From: Lentzea guizhouensis
Lineage (GTDB): Bacteria > Actinomycetota > Actinomycetes > Mycobacteriales > Pseudonocardiaceae
Assembly: GCF_001701025.1 (NCBI RefSeq)
Contig: NZ_CP016793.1
Span: forward strand, 4,712,001-4,776,000
Reading direction: 5' to 3'
DNA: 64,000 bases
Shown here: positions 44,855 to 54,135 of the stretch, piece after piece
How positions within the stretch are numbered: the stretch's first letter is position 1
Layout of the letters: every line of letters starts with the position of its first letter
Position numbers and translations under genes: made by a program
The notes under the pieces: model-generated
The model's database searches: none
What the model saw: the letters and a program-made list of their open reading frames with translations, nothing else
Told to the model about the DNA's origin: nothing

Positions 44855-46117
44855 ATGAACAGAAGGCTGGTCGGCAGCGCTGCTGCGACCCTCGTGATGG
44901 TTCTGGTCGCGGGATGCGGCGGGAGTTCCGAGGCTGACGGCAAGATCGAGCTGTCACTCGGCCTGTTCTCCGACTTCGGCTACGACAAGCTGATCGAGGA
45001 GTACATGGCCTCGCATCAGAACATCAAGATCGAGCAGCGCAAGGTCAAGATGGAGCAGCACAACACGCAGCTCGCCACGCAGCTGGCGGGTGGCCGCGGT
45101 GCCGCCGACATCGTCGCGCTGGAGGAGGGCGTGGTCTCGCAGTTCCGCGCCTCCAAGGACAAGTTCGTGAACCTCGCCGAGTACGGCGCCAAGGACCTCA
45201 AGTCGCAGTGGGCCGACTGGAAGTGGAACCAGGGCACCGCCGACAACGGCGAGTTCGTCCTGGGGCTCGGCACCGACATGGGCAGCCTGGGGCTGTGCTA
45301 CCGCAGCGACCTGTTCGCCGCGGCCGGTCTGCCCACGGACCGCGCCGAGGTCGCGAAGCTGTGGCCGACCTGGGCGGACTACGCGAAGGTCGCGGACCAG
45401 TTCACGGCCAAGACGCCGAACGTGAAGTTCGTCGACACCGGCCGCAACGTCTACAAGGCGATCCTCGACCAGACCGAGGAGGGCTACTTCGCGAAGGACG
45501 ACTCGTACATCGCGGAGCGCAACGACAAGGTCAAGTCCGCGTTCGACACCGCGGCGGCGCTGGGCACCAAGCAGCAGACCGGTGCGCTGGAGCCGTTCAG
45601 CCAGGAGTGGAACGTCGCGCTGAAGCAGGGGTCGTTCGCCACCACCACCTGCCCCGCGTGGGCGCTCGCGCTCATCAAGGCCGGTGCCGGTGACGGTGCG
45701 GCCGGCAAGTGGGACGTCACGACGGCGCCGGGTGGCGGCGGCAACTGGGGCGGGTCGTTCCTCGCGATCCCGAAGCAGAGCAAGCACCCCAAGGAGGCCT
45801 ACGAGCTGGCGAAGTGGCTGACCGCGCCGGAGCAGCAGAAGCGGATCTTCAAGGAGACCGGCAACCTGCCCAGCCAGCCCAAGGTCTACCAGGACGCCGA
45901 GGTCCAGGCCACGGTCAACGAGTACTTCAACAAGGCGCCGGTCGGGCAGATCTTCGCCACCTCCGCCGAGTCGCTCAAGCCCACCTACCGCGGCACGAAG
46001 GACTCGAAGGTCGGCCCGGTGTTCGCCAGTGCGCTCACGCGGGTCGAGCAGGGCAAGCAGTCCGGAGCCGACGCCTGGACGCAGGCGTTGAAGGAAGTGC
46101 AGGACGTCGTCAAGTGA
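44855..46117 (+). CDS. cebE: Sugar ABC transporter substrate-binding lipoprotein, cellobiose type
   Basis: 420-residue family-1 extracellular binding lipoprotein. ATG at 44855 follows GAGGAGGACGG. Signal peptide with lipobox VLVAGC (Cys 21). The mature part shows binding-protein features KIELSLGLFSDFGYDKLIEE, GRGAADIVALEEGVVSQF and GLGTDMGSLGLCYRSDLF, with the C-terminal hinge region HPKEAYELAKWLTAPEQQKR. Gene order with two permeases and a GH1 beta-glucosidase, plus a CebR-like operator, points to cellobiose or another beta-glucoside. Overlaps cebF by GTGA. No ATPase gene is nearby; a shared MsiK-type ATPase would be needed. Confidence 0.9.
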   Translation: MNRRLVGSAAATLVMVLVAGCGGSSEADGKIELSLGLFSDFGYDKLIEEYMASHQNIKIEQRKVKMEQHNTQLATQLAGGRGAADIVALEEGVVSQFRASKDKFVNLAEYGAKDLKSQWADWKWNQGTADNGEFVLGLGTDMGSLGLCYRSDLFAAAGLPTDRAEVAKLWPTWADYAKVADQFTAKTPNVKFVDTGRNVYKAILDQTEEGYFAKDDSYIAERNDKVKSAFDTAAALGTKQQTGALEPFSQEWNVALKQGSFATTTCPAWALALIKAGAGDGAAGKWDVTTAPGGGGNWGGSFLAIPKQSKHPKEAYELAKWLTAPEQQKRIFKETGNLPSQPKVYQDAEVQATVNEYFNKAPVGQIFATSAESLKPTYRGTKDSKVGPVFASALTRVEQGKQSGADAWTQALKEVQDVVK

Positions 46118-47094
46118 CGTTGACGCGCACGGAGACCGAGGCGGCCCCGGCCGCCTCGGTTCCTCCTTCTCAGGACGGGCCCCGGCGGCTGGGGCTGAGC
46201 CGCTGGGACGCCAAGTACACGCCGTACCTGATCATCACGCCGTTCTTCGTGGTGTTCGCGATCTTCGGGCTCTACCCGCTGCTGTACACGGCGTGGGTGT
46301 CGCTGCACGACTGGCAGCTGATCGACGGTGACCAGGGATTCGTCGGTCTGGAGAACTACAGCCGGTTGTTCGGCGACCCGAACTTCTGGAACGCGCTGTT
46401 CAACACCCTCAGCCTGTTCGTGCTGTCGACGGTGCCGCAGCTGCTCGCCGCGCTCGGCCTGGCCGCGCTGCTCGACCGGGGCCTGCGGGGCAGTGCGTTC
46501 TGGCGCGCGGGCGTGCTGCTGCCGAACGTCATCTCGGTCGCCGCGGTGGCGCTGGTGTTCGCGCAGTTCTACGGCCGCGACTTCGGCATCGTGAACTACC
46601 TGCTGGGCCTGGTCGGGATCGACCCGGTCGACTGGCGGGCCGAGACGTGGGCCTCGCACCTCGCCGTCTCGTCGATGGTGATGTGGCGCTGGACCGGGTA
46701 CAACGCGCTGCTGTACTTGGCTGCGATGCAGTCGGTGCCGAAGGACATGTACGAGTCGGCCACGCTGGACGGCGCCTCGCGCTGGCGGATGTTCTGGTCG
46801 ATCACCGTGCCGTCGATCCGGCCGACCATCCTCTTCACCGTCGTCACCTCGACCATCGGCGGCCTGCAGCTGTTCGCCGAACCCGCGCTGTTCGACCCCG
46901 GCTTCGCCGCCAACAACTCGACCGGCGGCAGCGACCGGCAGTTCCAGACGCTCGTGCTCTACATGTACGAGAAGGGTTTCCGGCTGTTCGACGCGGGCTA
47001 CGCGGCCACCGTGGCGTGGATGCTGTTCATCGTCGTGCTGCTGGTCGCGGTCATCAACTTCTCGCTGACGCGGCGCATCGCGTCGAAGGGGTGA
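46114..47094 (+). CDS. cebF: Sugar ABC transporter permease (MalF type)
   Basis: 326-residue inner-membrane permease; GTG overlaps the cebE stop. After a hydrophilic N-terminus, six membrane helices begin at YLIITPFFVVFAIFGLYPLL. The EAA-type cytoplasmic loop that contacts the ATPase reads ESATLDGASRWRMFWSITVP. Co-transcribed with cebE and cebG. Confidence 0.93.
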   Translation: MTLTRTETEAAPAASVPPSQDGPRRLGLSRWDAKYTPYLIITPFFVVFAIFGLYPLLYTAWVSLHDWQLIDGDQGFVGLENYSRLFGDPNFWNALFNTLSLFVLSTVPQLLAALGLAALLDRGLRGSAFWRAGVLLPNVISVAAVALVFAQFYGRDFGIVNYLLGLVGIDPVDWRAETWASHLAVSSMVMWRWTGYNALLYLAAMQSVPKDMYESATLDGASRWRMFWSITVPSIRPTILFTVVTSTIGGLQLFAEPALFDPGFAANNSTGGSDRQFQTLVLYMYEKGFRLFDAGYAATVAWMLFIVVLLVAVINFSLTRRIASKG

Positions 47095-47101
47095 TCGCCC
47101 G

Positions 47102-47926
47102 ATGACTCGCATGAAGGCGGGACCGCTGCTCTACGGGTTCCTCGTCGCGGTGCTCGCCGCCTCGATCTTCCCGCTGTACTACTCGTTCATCGTGGCGTCG
47201 AAGGACAACTCGGTGCTCGGCGAGAAGCTGCCGCCGTTGATCCCCGGCGGCAACCTCGTCGAGAACGTCACCCGCGTCTTCGACACGGTCGACTTCTGGC
47301 TCGCGATGCAGAACTCGTTCATCGTCGCCTCGACCGTGGCGATCTCGAACGTCGTGCTGGGCACGCTCGCGGGCTTCGCGTTCGCCCGGCTGCGGTTCAA
47401 GGGCCGCGACTCGCTGTTCCTGGTCGTGCTCGGCACCGCGATGGTGCCCACGCAGCTCGGCGTCATCCCGCTGTACATGCTGATGTCGGACCTGGACTGG
47501 TACGGCACGCTGCAGGCGGTCATCGTCCCGGTGCTGATCGGCTCGTTCGCGGTGTTCTGGATGCGCCAGGCCTGCGAGGAGACCGTGCCGTACGAGCTGA
47601 TCGAGGCCGCGCGCGTCGACGGGTGCTCGGTGCTGCGGACGTTCTGGCACGTCGGGTTCCCCGCGGTGCGGCCACAGGCGGCGGTGCTGGGCATGTTCAC
47701 GTTCATGACGGCCTGGAACGACTTCTTCTGGCCGCTGATCGTGCTCGACCCCAACGACAGCCCGACCGTGCAGGTGGCGCTGTCGTCGCTGGCCAGCGGG
47801 TACTACACCGACTACTCGCTGATGCTGGCCGGCGCGTCGCTCGCCGTCCTGCCGGTGATCGCGATCTTCGTCCTGCTGTCCCGCCAGATCGTCGGAGGAA
47901 TCATGCAGGGCGCGGTGAAGGGGTGA
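47102..47926 (+). CDS. cebG: Sugar ABC transporter permease (MalG type)
   Basis: 274-residue permease starting 7 bases after cebF. Six helices; the N-terminal FLVAVLAASIFPLYYSFIV helix and the EAA loop EAARVDGCSVLRTFWHVGFP are typical of MalG-type subunits. Ends five bases before bglC (stop TGA then ATG). Confidence 0.94.
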   Translation: MTRMKAGPLLYGFLVAVLAASIFPLYYSFIVASKDNSVLGEKLPPLIPGGNLVENVTRVFDTVDFWLAMQNSFIVASTVAISNVVLGTLAGFAFARLRFKGRDSLFLVVLGTAMVPTQLGVIPLYMLMSDLDWYGTLQAVIVPVLIGSFAVFWMRQACEETVPYELIEAARVDGCSVLRTFWHVGFPAVRPQAAVLGMFTFMTAWNDFFWPLIVLDPNDSPTVQVALSSLASGYYTDYSLMLAGASLAVLPVIAIFVLLSRQIVGGIMQGAVKG

Positions 47927-47930
47927 GTGA

Positions 47931-49352
47931 ATGACAACCGACTCGGACGTCGAGGTCGAGCGGGAGGTGCTGAGCTTCCCACCGGGCTTCCTGTGGGGAG
48001 CGGCCACCGCGGCGTTCCAGATCGAGGGGTCGACCACAGTGGACGGTCGGGGGCCTTCGATCTGGGACACCTTCGCGGCGACACCGGGCAAGGTGCTGAA
48101 CGCCGACGGCGGTGACCCGGCCTGCGACCACTACCGCAGGTACTCCTCCGATGTGGACCTCATGGCGTCGCTGGGCCTGGCCGCCTACCGGTTCTCCGTC
48201 GCGTGGCCGCGCATCCAGCCCGGTGGCAGCGGGGCGGTCGAGGAGCGCGGGCTCGCGTTCTACGACCGGTTGGTGGACTCCCTGCTGGACAAGGGGATCC
48301 AGCCGCTGGCGACGCTGTACCACTGGGACCTGCCACAGGTGCTGGAGGACTTCGGGGGCTGGCGCAACCGCGACACCGCCTACCGCTTCGCCGAGTACGC
48401 GGCGATCGTGCACGACCGGCTCGGCGACCGGGTGGAGGCCTGGACGACGCTGAACGAGCCGTGGGTGTCGGCGTTCCTGGGCTACGGCAACGGCATCCAC
48501 GCCCCCGGCGTGGCCGACCCGGTGGCCTCCCTGGAAGCCGCGCACCACCTGCTGCTGGCCCACGGCCTGGCCACCCAGGCGTTGCGCGCGCAGGCTCCGG
48601 CGTCGCACCGGCTCTCGCTCGTGCTGAACTTCAGCACGATCTGGGCCGACGACTCCTCGGAGGCCTCGCTGGAGGCCGTGCGCAAGGTCGACGGCCTGCA
48701 GAACCGCATCCTGCTCGACCCGGTGCTCGGCCGCGGCTACCCCTTGGACGTCCTCCAGGACACCAGCTGGCTGGGCGACTGGACGAACGTGGTGCGCGAC
48801 GGCGACATGGAGACCATCGCGACCCCGGTCGACTGGATCGGCGTCAACTACTACAACCCGACGCGCGTGGCACCGGCCGAGGAGGACTTCGTGCCGGAGG
48901 GCCCGCACGCCGGCCTGCGCGGGGTGGCGTTGCAACCACCGCGCGGCGAGCTCACCGGGTTCGGCTGGGAGCAGAACGCCGACGCGTTCACCGAGCTGCT
49001 GGTGCGGCTCTCGCAGCACGTCGACGGCATCCCGCTGGTCGTGACGGAGAACGGCTCCGCGTTCCCGGACACGGTCGACGAGCTGGGCCGTGTCGTGGAC
49101 GTGCAGCGGACGAAGTACCTGGTCGACCACGTGCGCGCGGTGCACAGGGCGATCGCGGCGGGTGCGGACGTCCGCGGCTACCTGGCCTGGTCGCTGCTCG
49201 ACAACTTCGAGTGGGCGGCCGGGTACTCGCAGCGGTTCGGCATCGTGCACGTCGACTTCGAGACGCAGCAGCGCACGGTGAAGGAGAGTGCGGCGACGTT
49301 CTCCCGGATCATCGGGAACAACGGCCTGCCCGCGCACGGCTACACGGTCTGA
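47931..49352 (+). CDS. bglC: Glycoside hydrolase family 1 beta-glucosidase
   Basis: 473-residue cytoplasmic beta-glucosidase, cleaving imported cellobiose or related beta-glucosides to glucose. GH1 signature PPGFLWGAATAAFQIEGS at the N-terminus; acid/base Glu in TLNEPW (about residue 170) and nucleophile Glu in VTENGSAF (about 370). The aglycone-site segment LLDNFEWAAGYSQRFG is intact. No signal peptide. Last gene of the operon, which ends in the inverted repeat at 49385-49426. Streptomyces bglC sits at the same place and also handles the inducing sugar. Confidence 0.96.
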   Translation: MTTDSDVEVEREVLSFPPGFLWGAATAAFQIEGSTTVDGRGPSIWDTFAATPGKVLNADGGDPACDHYRRYSSDVDLMASLGLAAYRFSVAWPRIQPGGSGAVEERGLAFYDRLVDSLLDKGIQPLATLYHWDLPQVLEDFGGWRNRDTAYRFAEYAAIVHDRLGDRVEAWTTLNEPWVSAFLGYGNGIHAPGVADPVASLEAAHHLLLAHGLATQALRAQAPASHRLSLVLNFSTIWADDSSEASLEAVRKVDGLQNRILLDPVLGRGYPLDVLQDTSWLGDWTNVVRDGDMETIATPVDWIGVNYYNPTRVAPAEEDFVPEGPHAGLRGVALQPPRGELTGFGWEQNADAFTELLVRLSQHVDGIPLVVTENGSAFPDTVDELGRVVDVQRTKYLVDHVRAVHRAIAAGADVRGYLAWSLLDNFEWAAGYSQRFGIVHVDFETQQRTVKESAATFSRIIGNNGLPAHGYTV

Positions 49353-49384
49353 CCCGGACCGGCGCACCCGGACCGAGGGGTTCG

Positions 49385-49430
49385 GCGCTCTCACCTGCGG
49401 ATGACTCCGTCCACAGGTGAGAGCGCTCTC
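49385..49430. terminator. Terminator hairpin carrying an operator-like palindrome
   Basis: 13-bp perfect inverted repeat GCGCTCTCACCTG (49385-49397) / CAGGTGAGAGCGC (49414-49426) between the convergent bglC and 49443 genes. Its right arm continues into GAGAGCGCTCTC (49419-49430), the same palindrome core as the cebE operator. It may be both terminator and a second repressor site; the latter is inference. Confidence 0.65.
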
Positions 49431-49442
49431 TCGTTTCGGGCC

Positions 49443-50642
49443 TCAGCGGCGGCGCAGCACCCGCGGGTCCGCGTGCAGGGTGTCACCGAGCTTGATGGTG
49501 ATGAACTCGTTGTCGTCCGGCTTGCCCGGCGTGCGGCCCGACGACGACGGGAAGTTGTTGTCGTTGATGACCAGCAGCGTCCGGTCGTCGAGGATCGTGA
49601 CGTCCTCGATCGTGGTGAACGGGAAGCGGAACGGGTCGGCCTGGCCGCCCACGCGCTTCGGGTTCGCGATGTTGAGCAGGTCGGCGACCAGCGTCTTGTC
49701 GAGCTTGCCGTCCCGGTCGCGGTCGCGCTTGTCGGCGAGGTAGATCCGCTTGATCTGCGCGGCGTCGCCCTGGCCGCCGTCTCGCTCGATGACCAGCAGC
49801 CGGTTGCGGTCGACCGCGATCGCGTCACCGATGGCGAGGCCCGGGTTCTCCAGCTGGTAGACCCAGGTCGTGCCGGTGAACTCGTTGCGCGCGACGTCGA
49901 ACTCGTTCAGCCGCAGCGTGCCCGGCGCGTCACCGGTGACGGTGCCCTCCAGCAGCGCGTTGATCGTCTTGCCGTCGGGGGAGAGGGTGATGGCCTCGAA
50001 GCCCTTGCTGCTGCCCAGGTTCGGGTTGCCGGCCGGGTTCTCCGGCGCGCGCACGCCCGGCAGTGCCACGGGGGCCGAGAGGAGCCGGCCCGCGCGGTCG
50101 AAGTGCAGCAGGTACGGGCCGAACTCGTCACCGATCCAGTAGGTGCCGTCCTGGGTCCGCGTGATCGACTCGATGTCGAGGTCCTGGCCGGTCAGCACGC
50201 GGTCCGTGCGCACGAGCGGGAACGGCACCTTGTTGTCCGGGTCGGTGAGCGTGATGCCGCCGAGGACGTCGACGCCGCCGCCCCGGAAGTCCGGCGCCAC
50301 GCGGTGGATGCGCAGCAGGAAGTCCGCGCTGTTGGCCTTGGTGCCGAAACCGTTGTCGGAGATGACGTCGTAGGTGCCGTCGCTGTTGCGCAGCACGCCG
50401 CTGAAGCCCTGGACCGGCTGGTCGGCGAACGGCGGCGTGACGCCGTTGATCGGGGCGGTGCCGAGCGCGGCGCCGCTGGGCTCGCTGCCGGGGACGTACG
50501 TCTGCGCCGGCAGTGAGGCGAAGTTCGTCAGGGTGGCCTGCTTCGGGGCCTGGTGACGAGCCGTGCCGGGGGCGGCGGTGGTGGGGGTGGCCAGTGCTGT
50601 GACGGTCAGCAACGTCAGGCCCACGGCCAGAGTTCTCCTCAT
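49443..50642 (-). CDS. Secreted esterase-like/phytase-like beta-propeller protein
   Basis: 399-residue exported protein of the 'esterase-like activity of phytase' family. ATG at 50642; signal peptide MRRTLAVGLTLLTVTALATP then TAAPGTARHQ. Family segments: QGFSGVLRNSDGTYDVISDN, DIESITRTQDGTYWIGDEFG, SSKGFEAITLSPDGKTINAL and ERDGGQGDAAQIKRIYLADK. Acidic DxDxDG-like loop (DKRDRDRDGKLD) probably binds calcium. The substrate, probably a phosphate or other ester outside the cell, is not certain. Convergent with bglC; no regulatory link seen. Confidence 0.88.
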   Translation of the reverse strand: MRRTLAVGLTLLTVTALATPTTAAPGTARHQAPKQATLTNFASLPAQTYVPGSEPSGAALGTAPINGVTPPFADQPVQGFSGVLRNSDGTYDVISDNGFGTKANSADFLLRIHRVAPDFRGGGVDVLGGITLTDPDNKVPFPLVRTDRVLTGQDLDIESITRTQDGTYWIGDEFGPYLLHFDRAGRLLSAPVALPGVRAPENPAGNPNLGSSKGFEAITLSPDGKTINALLEGTVTGDAPGTLRLNEFDVARNEFTGTTWVYQLENPGLAIGDAIAVDRNRLLVIERDGGQGDAAQIKRIYLADKRDRDRDGKLDKTLVADLLNIANPKRVGGQADPFRFPFTTIEDVTILDDRTLLVINDNNFPSSSGRTPGKPDDNEFITIKLGDTLHADPRVLRRR

Positions 50643-50759
50643 GGCGCGCACCCTACGGCGCGCAGGTGAACACGATTCAGCGTTGCGGACACGGAATCGT
50701 CCGGCCGCTTTTACCGCGGTGTCGCGCCGCCGCAACAGCGCCTCGCAATCCTGGTTCGC

Positions 50760-51284
50760 ATGATGCGAGGAGTGCTCGAAGACGAACTGGTTCTGCGTCC
50801 GGGCACGGTCGCGGACTCCGAAGCCGTTGCCGCGTTGCACGGCAGATGTTCGATGGGGACGTTGTTCAACCGCTACCACTCGGGGATGAGCACGATTCCG
50901 AGGCGGTGGGTGCACCGACTCCTCAGCCCGCCGCGCGGAACGACGATCGTGGCCGGACGCGGTGACCGGCTGATCGCCATCGGTCAGCTCATCCACACCG
51001 GACTGCCCGGCTGCGCGGAGGTGTCGCTGCTGGTGGAGGACGCGTGGCAACGCCGTGGCGTGGGTTCGCGGCTGTTGTCCGCATTGGCTTCCGACGCGCG
51101 GTTGTTCGGTTATCGGGAGCTCGTCGCGTGGTGCCTGCCTTCCTCAGCGGCATTGGTGCGGACCGCCGTCTCCGCCGGGTTGCCCGCGACGACACGCCGG
51201 GAGGACGGATTGCTCCGGGTGTCCATCGACCCACGTGGAGGCATTGTGACGACGCCGATCGCGGTCGCCGTTGGCGAAAAATGA
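50760..51284 (+). CDS. GNAT family N-acetyltransferase
   Basis: About 174 residues; two adjacent ATGs (50760, 50763) are possible starts. The acetyl-CoA-binding motif A is clear in VSLLVEDAWQRRGVGSRLLS. The N-terminal part LVLRPGTVADSEAVAALHGR and the FNRYHSGM segment recall GNAT modules of larger acetyltransferases. Substrate unknown. Divergent from the phytase-like gene, followed by the LacI-type gene on the same strand. Confidence 0.85.
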   Translation: MMRGVLEDELVLRPGTVADSEAVAALHGRCSMGTLFNRYHSGMSTIPRRWVHRLLSPPRGTTIVAGRGDRLIAIGQLIHTGLPGCAEVSLLVEDAWQRRGVGSRLLSALASDARLFGYRELVAWCLPSSAALVRTAVSAGLPATTRREDGLLRVSIDPRGGIVTTPIAVAVGEK

Positions 51285-51368
51285 CGGCCGACAACGCGTA
51301 AACCCTCCTCCGAGATCGCTTGCGGCTAAGCTGACCAGCGTCTCAAAGGTTTTCATCGAGGAGTGGTG

Positions 51369-52394
51369 GTGCTCGTGTCCAACCACGCGCGACCGACGCT
51401 GGAGGACGTGGCCGCGAGGGCCGGGGTCTCCCGCGCCACGGCGTCACGGGTGCTGAACGCGTCGCCGAGGGTCAGCCCCGAGGCACTGGAGGCCGTCAAC
51501 GCCGCCGTGCACGCCCTGGGCTACCAACCCAACCGCGCCGCGCGGGCACTGGTCACCCGTCGCACCGGCGCCGTCGCCGTCGTGTTCTCCGAGCCGGAGC
51601 CCAAGATCTTCGACGACCCCCACTTCGCCCGCCTGATCCGCGCCGGCGCCCGCGCGCTGGCCGACGTCGACGTGCAGATGGTCCTGATGCTGGTGCACTC
51701 GCCGGACGACCAGGCCCGCGCCCACCGGTTCCTCGCCGGCGGCCACGTCGACGGCGCGCTGGTGTTCGCCCCGCACCGCAACGACGAGCTCGTCTCGATC
51801 GTGAAGAAGCTCCCGCTGCCCGTCGTCTACGCCGGCAAGCCGTGGGGATCTCTGCGCGGCATGCACCTCGTCGACAACGACAACGAGGGCGGCGCCGTGC
51901 TCGCGACCGAGCACCTCAAGTCGCTGGGCCGTCGCAAGATCGTGCACGTCTCCGGCCCGCTGGACGAGCTGTCGGCGATCGACCGGCTCAACGGCTTCAA
52001 GTCGGCGCTGAAGCTCGACGACAAGGCCGCCGCCCGGCTGACCGAGGACGGCGGCTTCACCCGCGAGGGCGGCCGCAAGGCGATGACGGCGTTGCTCGCC
52101 AAGGTGCCCGCGCTCGACGCCGTGTTCGTCGCCTCCGACCTGATGGCCGCCGGCGCGCTGGAGTCGTTGCTGGACGCCGGGAAGCGGGTGCCGGAGGACG
52201 TCGCGGTGGTCGGGTTCGACGACCACGTGGCGATCGCCGAGCACACCGCGCCGCCGCTCACCTCGGTGCGGCAGGACTCGGACTCGCAGGTGAAGCACAT
52301 GGTCGAGCACCTGATGAAGCTGCTGCGCGACGAGACCGTCAAGCGCAAGCAGGAGATGCTGCCGACGATGCTGGTGCGCCGCGAGTCGGCCTGA
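51369..52394 (+). CDS. cebR: LacI family repressor, CebR-like
   Basis: 341 residues. N-terminal LacI HTH TLEDVAARAGVSRATASRVL with hinge helix PNRAARALVTRRTG, then a periplasmic-binding-type sugar-sensing domain (GHVDGALVFAPHRNDEL; VASDLMAAGALESLL; VAVVGFDDHVAIAEHTAPPL). GAGGAG (51358-51363) best fits GTG 51369; GTG 51375 is also possible. Nearest sugar operon is cebEFG-bglC, whose promoter carries a GAGAGCGCTCTC palindrome, so it probably represses that operon and is released by cellobiose or a related sugar. I see no such palindrome before its own gene. The name rests on this context. Confidence 0.9.
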   Translation: MLVSNHARPTLEDVAARAGVSRATASRVLNASPRVSPEALEAVNAAVHALGYQPNRAARALVTRRTGAVAVVFSEPEPKIFDDPHFARLIRAGARALADVDVQMVLMLVHSPDDQARAHRFLAGGHVDGALVFAPHRNDELVSIVKKLPLPVVYAGKPWGSLRGMHLVDNDNEGGAVLATEHLKSLGRRKIVHVSGPLDELSAIDRLNGFKSALKLDDKAAARLTEDGGFTREGGRKAMTALLAKVPALDAVFVASDLMAAGALESLLDAGKRVPEDVAVVGFDDHVAIAEHTAPPLTSVRQDSDSQVKHMVEHLMKLLRDETVKRKQEMLPTMLVRRESA

Positions 52395-52409
52395 GCGCTG
52401 CGGACGCGG

Positions 52410-52457
52410 AAAGACCTCGGCGGGGGCGGACTCTGGTCCGCCCCCGCCGAGGTCTTT
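52410..52457 (+). terminator. Terminator of the LacI-type gene
   Basis: Perfect 22-bp stem (52410-52431 with 52436-52457), 4-nt loop TCTG, beginning with AAAGACC and ending GGTCTTT followed by TTCC. One of the longest stems in the window. Confidence 0.92.
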
Positions 52458-52543
52458 TCCGGATGTTCAACGGAGACCACGACCGGGAAGGCGGTCGCGC
52501 GGATCGGCTGAGCGAGCCCTGACTGCTCAAGGCGCGCGGGAGG

Positions 52544-52927
52544 TCAGCCCAGGTTCTTGCAGGTGGGCGGCGGCAGCGGGTTCAACGGGCTGCACGGCCA
52601 GCCGGACGGCGTCGTCGTGGTCGTCGTGGTCGTGACGACCGGAGGCGGTGGGGCCGGGTTGGTGACGGCCGGCGGTGGGGTGGTCCTCTTCGGCGTCTGC
52701 TGGGTGCTCGACGTGGTGGTGGACGAGCTCGACGGGGCGCTGCTCGCCGGTGTGGTGCTCTCGGTGCTGCTCACGGACGTGCTCGGAGTGGTGGTGACCC
52801 AGCTGGACGCGGGGGTTCTGGCCGACGGGTCGTCATCCGCGACGCCGTGGATCGCCATCCCCACCAGTACACCGAGCAACGCGGAGCCGAGCACGGCGGA
52901 GCCACCAGCGGCCCACAGTGCGCGCAC
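52544..52927 (-). CDS. Membrane-anchored Thr/Ser/Pro-rich protein
   Basis: 127 residues. GTG at 52927 follows GAGGAGGACTGCT. A short start and one membrane helix (GGSAVLGSALLGVLVGMAIHG) lead into a long low-complexity Ser/Thr/Pro stretch (TTTSSTQQTPKRTTPPP, PPPPVVTTTTTTTTP) and a short end with two Cys (WPCSPLNPLPPPTCKN). Likely an extracytoplasmic, glycosylated or wall-spanning stalk. No known family. Confidence 0.7.
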   Translation of the reverse strand: MRALWAAGGSAVLGSALLGVLVGMAIHGVADDDPSARTPASSWVTTTPSTSVSSTESTTPASSAPSSSSTTTSSTQQTPKRTTPPPAVTNPAPPPPVVTTTTTTTTPSGWPCSPLNPLPPPTCKNLG

Positions 52928-53063
52928 AGCAGTCCTCCTCAATTGCTCACGGGTTGAAGTCAGGTGGTCACGCTCACGGCACAGTACCCGGTGATCAAGG
53001 CTCCTGGAACGCTCACCTTTCAGCCTTATCGGCGCCCTGACGCCCCTGGTTGAGTGGTCGCCG

Positions 53064-53414
53064 TCACTGGACCGTGATCCGCGCCAGCACCAAACTGGCC
53101 CCCGCAAGCCCTGCCACCAGCACGGTTCCGGTCAGGTGCCACGTGGGAGCGTCACCCGTGCAGGTGAACACCTCGGTGAAGCGCTCCGAGGAGCAGGTCA
53201 CGAACGGCACCGCCGACAACGCGATCGACGACGCCGCCACCCCGCCCAGCAACGCCGAGCCGAACACGCGCATGAGCGGGAAGGCGGCGTTGGCGGTGCC
53301 GACGGCGGCGACGGCGAACAGCAGGGGCACCGGCTTCGGGAAGAGGCCCGAGAGCGCGCAGCCGATCATCAGCACACCGAGCACGGCCTGGCCGATCCTC
53401 GCCTGCGTCGCCAC
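53064..53414 (-). CDS. Small integral membrane protein, unknown
   Basis: 116 residues with about three or four hydrophobic segments (IGQAVLGVLMIGCALSGLF; PLLFAVAAVGTANAAF; LLGGVAASSIALSAVPF; LTGTVLVAGLAGASLVLARI). Two Cys (VTCSSERF, FTCTGDAP) between the last two helices could form a disulfide outside. GTG at 53414 after AAGGTC. Family not recognised. Confidence 0.65.
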   Translation of the reverse strand: MATQARIGQAVLGVLMIGCALSGLFPKPVPLLFAVAAVGTANAAFPLMRVFGSALLGGVAASSIALSAVPFVTCSSERFTEVFTCTGDAPTWHLTGTVLVAGLAGASLVLARITVQ

Positions 53415-53566
53415 GGCTGGGACCTTAACGGGGGAGTGCGCGGAAGCCCATGCGTGCGGGCGTCTCGTTGCGGAGCAGCAACGCCGGGCCGGTGATCTTC
53501 CGCGCCCGTCAGGTCTTAACAACTCCATAAGGTCTTTTCCGCCCGTTTTGCGCCAGTATTTTCGGC

Positions 53567-54103
53567 ATGCGCCATCGCCGATTCCTGATCCCCGCCGCAC
53601 TCGTCCTCGTGATCGCGCTCGGCGTCGGGCTGTACCTCTTCCAGCCGTGGCGCCTGCTCACGGTCCGCGAAACGAACGAGGCGCTCCTCGTCCCGGCGAC
53701 GACCACTTCCGCACCCGCCGAAGCGCCCGTTTCCACCTCCGCGCAGCCGATGGTGGAAACGCCCCGGGAGGTCGCCGCCGGTGAGTGGCGCTCACTCGAA
53801 CACGCCACTACCGGTAAGGCGAGCCTCATCGAACTCCCCGGCGGCGGCCATTCCGTCCAGTTCGCCGCCCTGAGCACGAGTGACGGCCCTGACCTGTACG
53901 TTTACCTCTCACCGCACGCGTCGAGCCAGCCGGAGAAAACCTTCGGTCAAGGATTCACCAGCCTCGGCAAGCTCAAGGGAAATCGTGGCGACCAGGTGTA
54001 CGAAATCCCCGCCGGTGTGGACGTGTCCACCATTCGGAGTGTCGTGATCTGGTGCAAACGCTTCTCCGCGGGCTTTGCCGTAGCACCCTTGGAACAGGCC
54101 TGA
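53567..54103 (+). CDS. DM13-domain membrane-anchored protein
   Basis: 178 residues. N-terminal membrane anchor (FLIPAALVLVIALGVGLYLF), a Thr/Ser/Pro linker, then a DM13 domain (about 75-175): SVQFAALSTSDGPDLYVYLS, LGKLKGNRGDQVYEIPAG and the Cys-containing VVIWCKRFSAGFAVAPL. DM13 is predicted to act in extracellular redox or electron transfer through its conserved Cys. ATG at 53567. Stand-alone here; partner unknown. Confidence 0.88.
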   Translation: MRHRRFLIPAALVLVIALGVGLYLFQPWRLLTVRETNEALLVPATTTSAPAEAPVSTSAQPMVETPREVAAGEWRSLEHATTGKASLIELPGGGHSVQFAALSTSDGPDLYVYLSPHASSQPEKTFGQGFTSLGKLKGNRGDQVYEIPAGVDVSTIRSVVIWCKRFSAGFAVAPLEQA

Positions 54104-54135
54104 AACATCCGGACAGACCTGCTCTGTTCGCCCTA

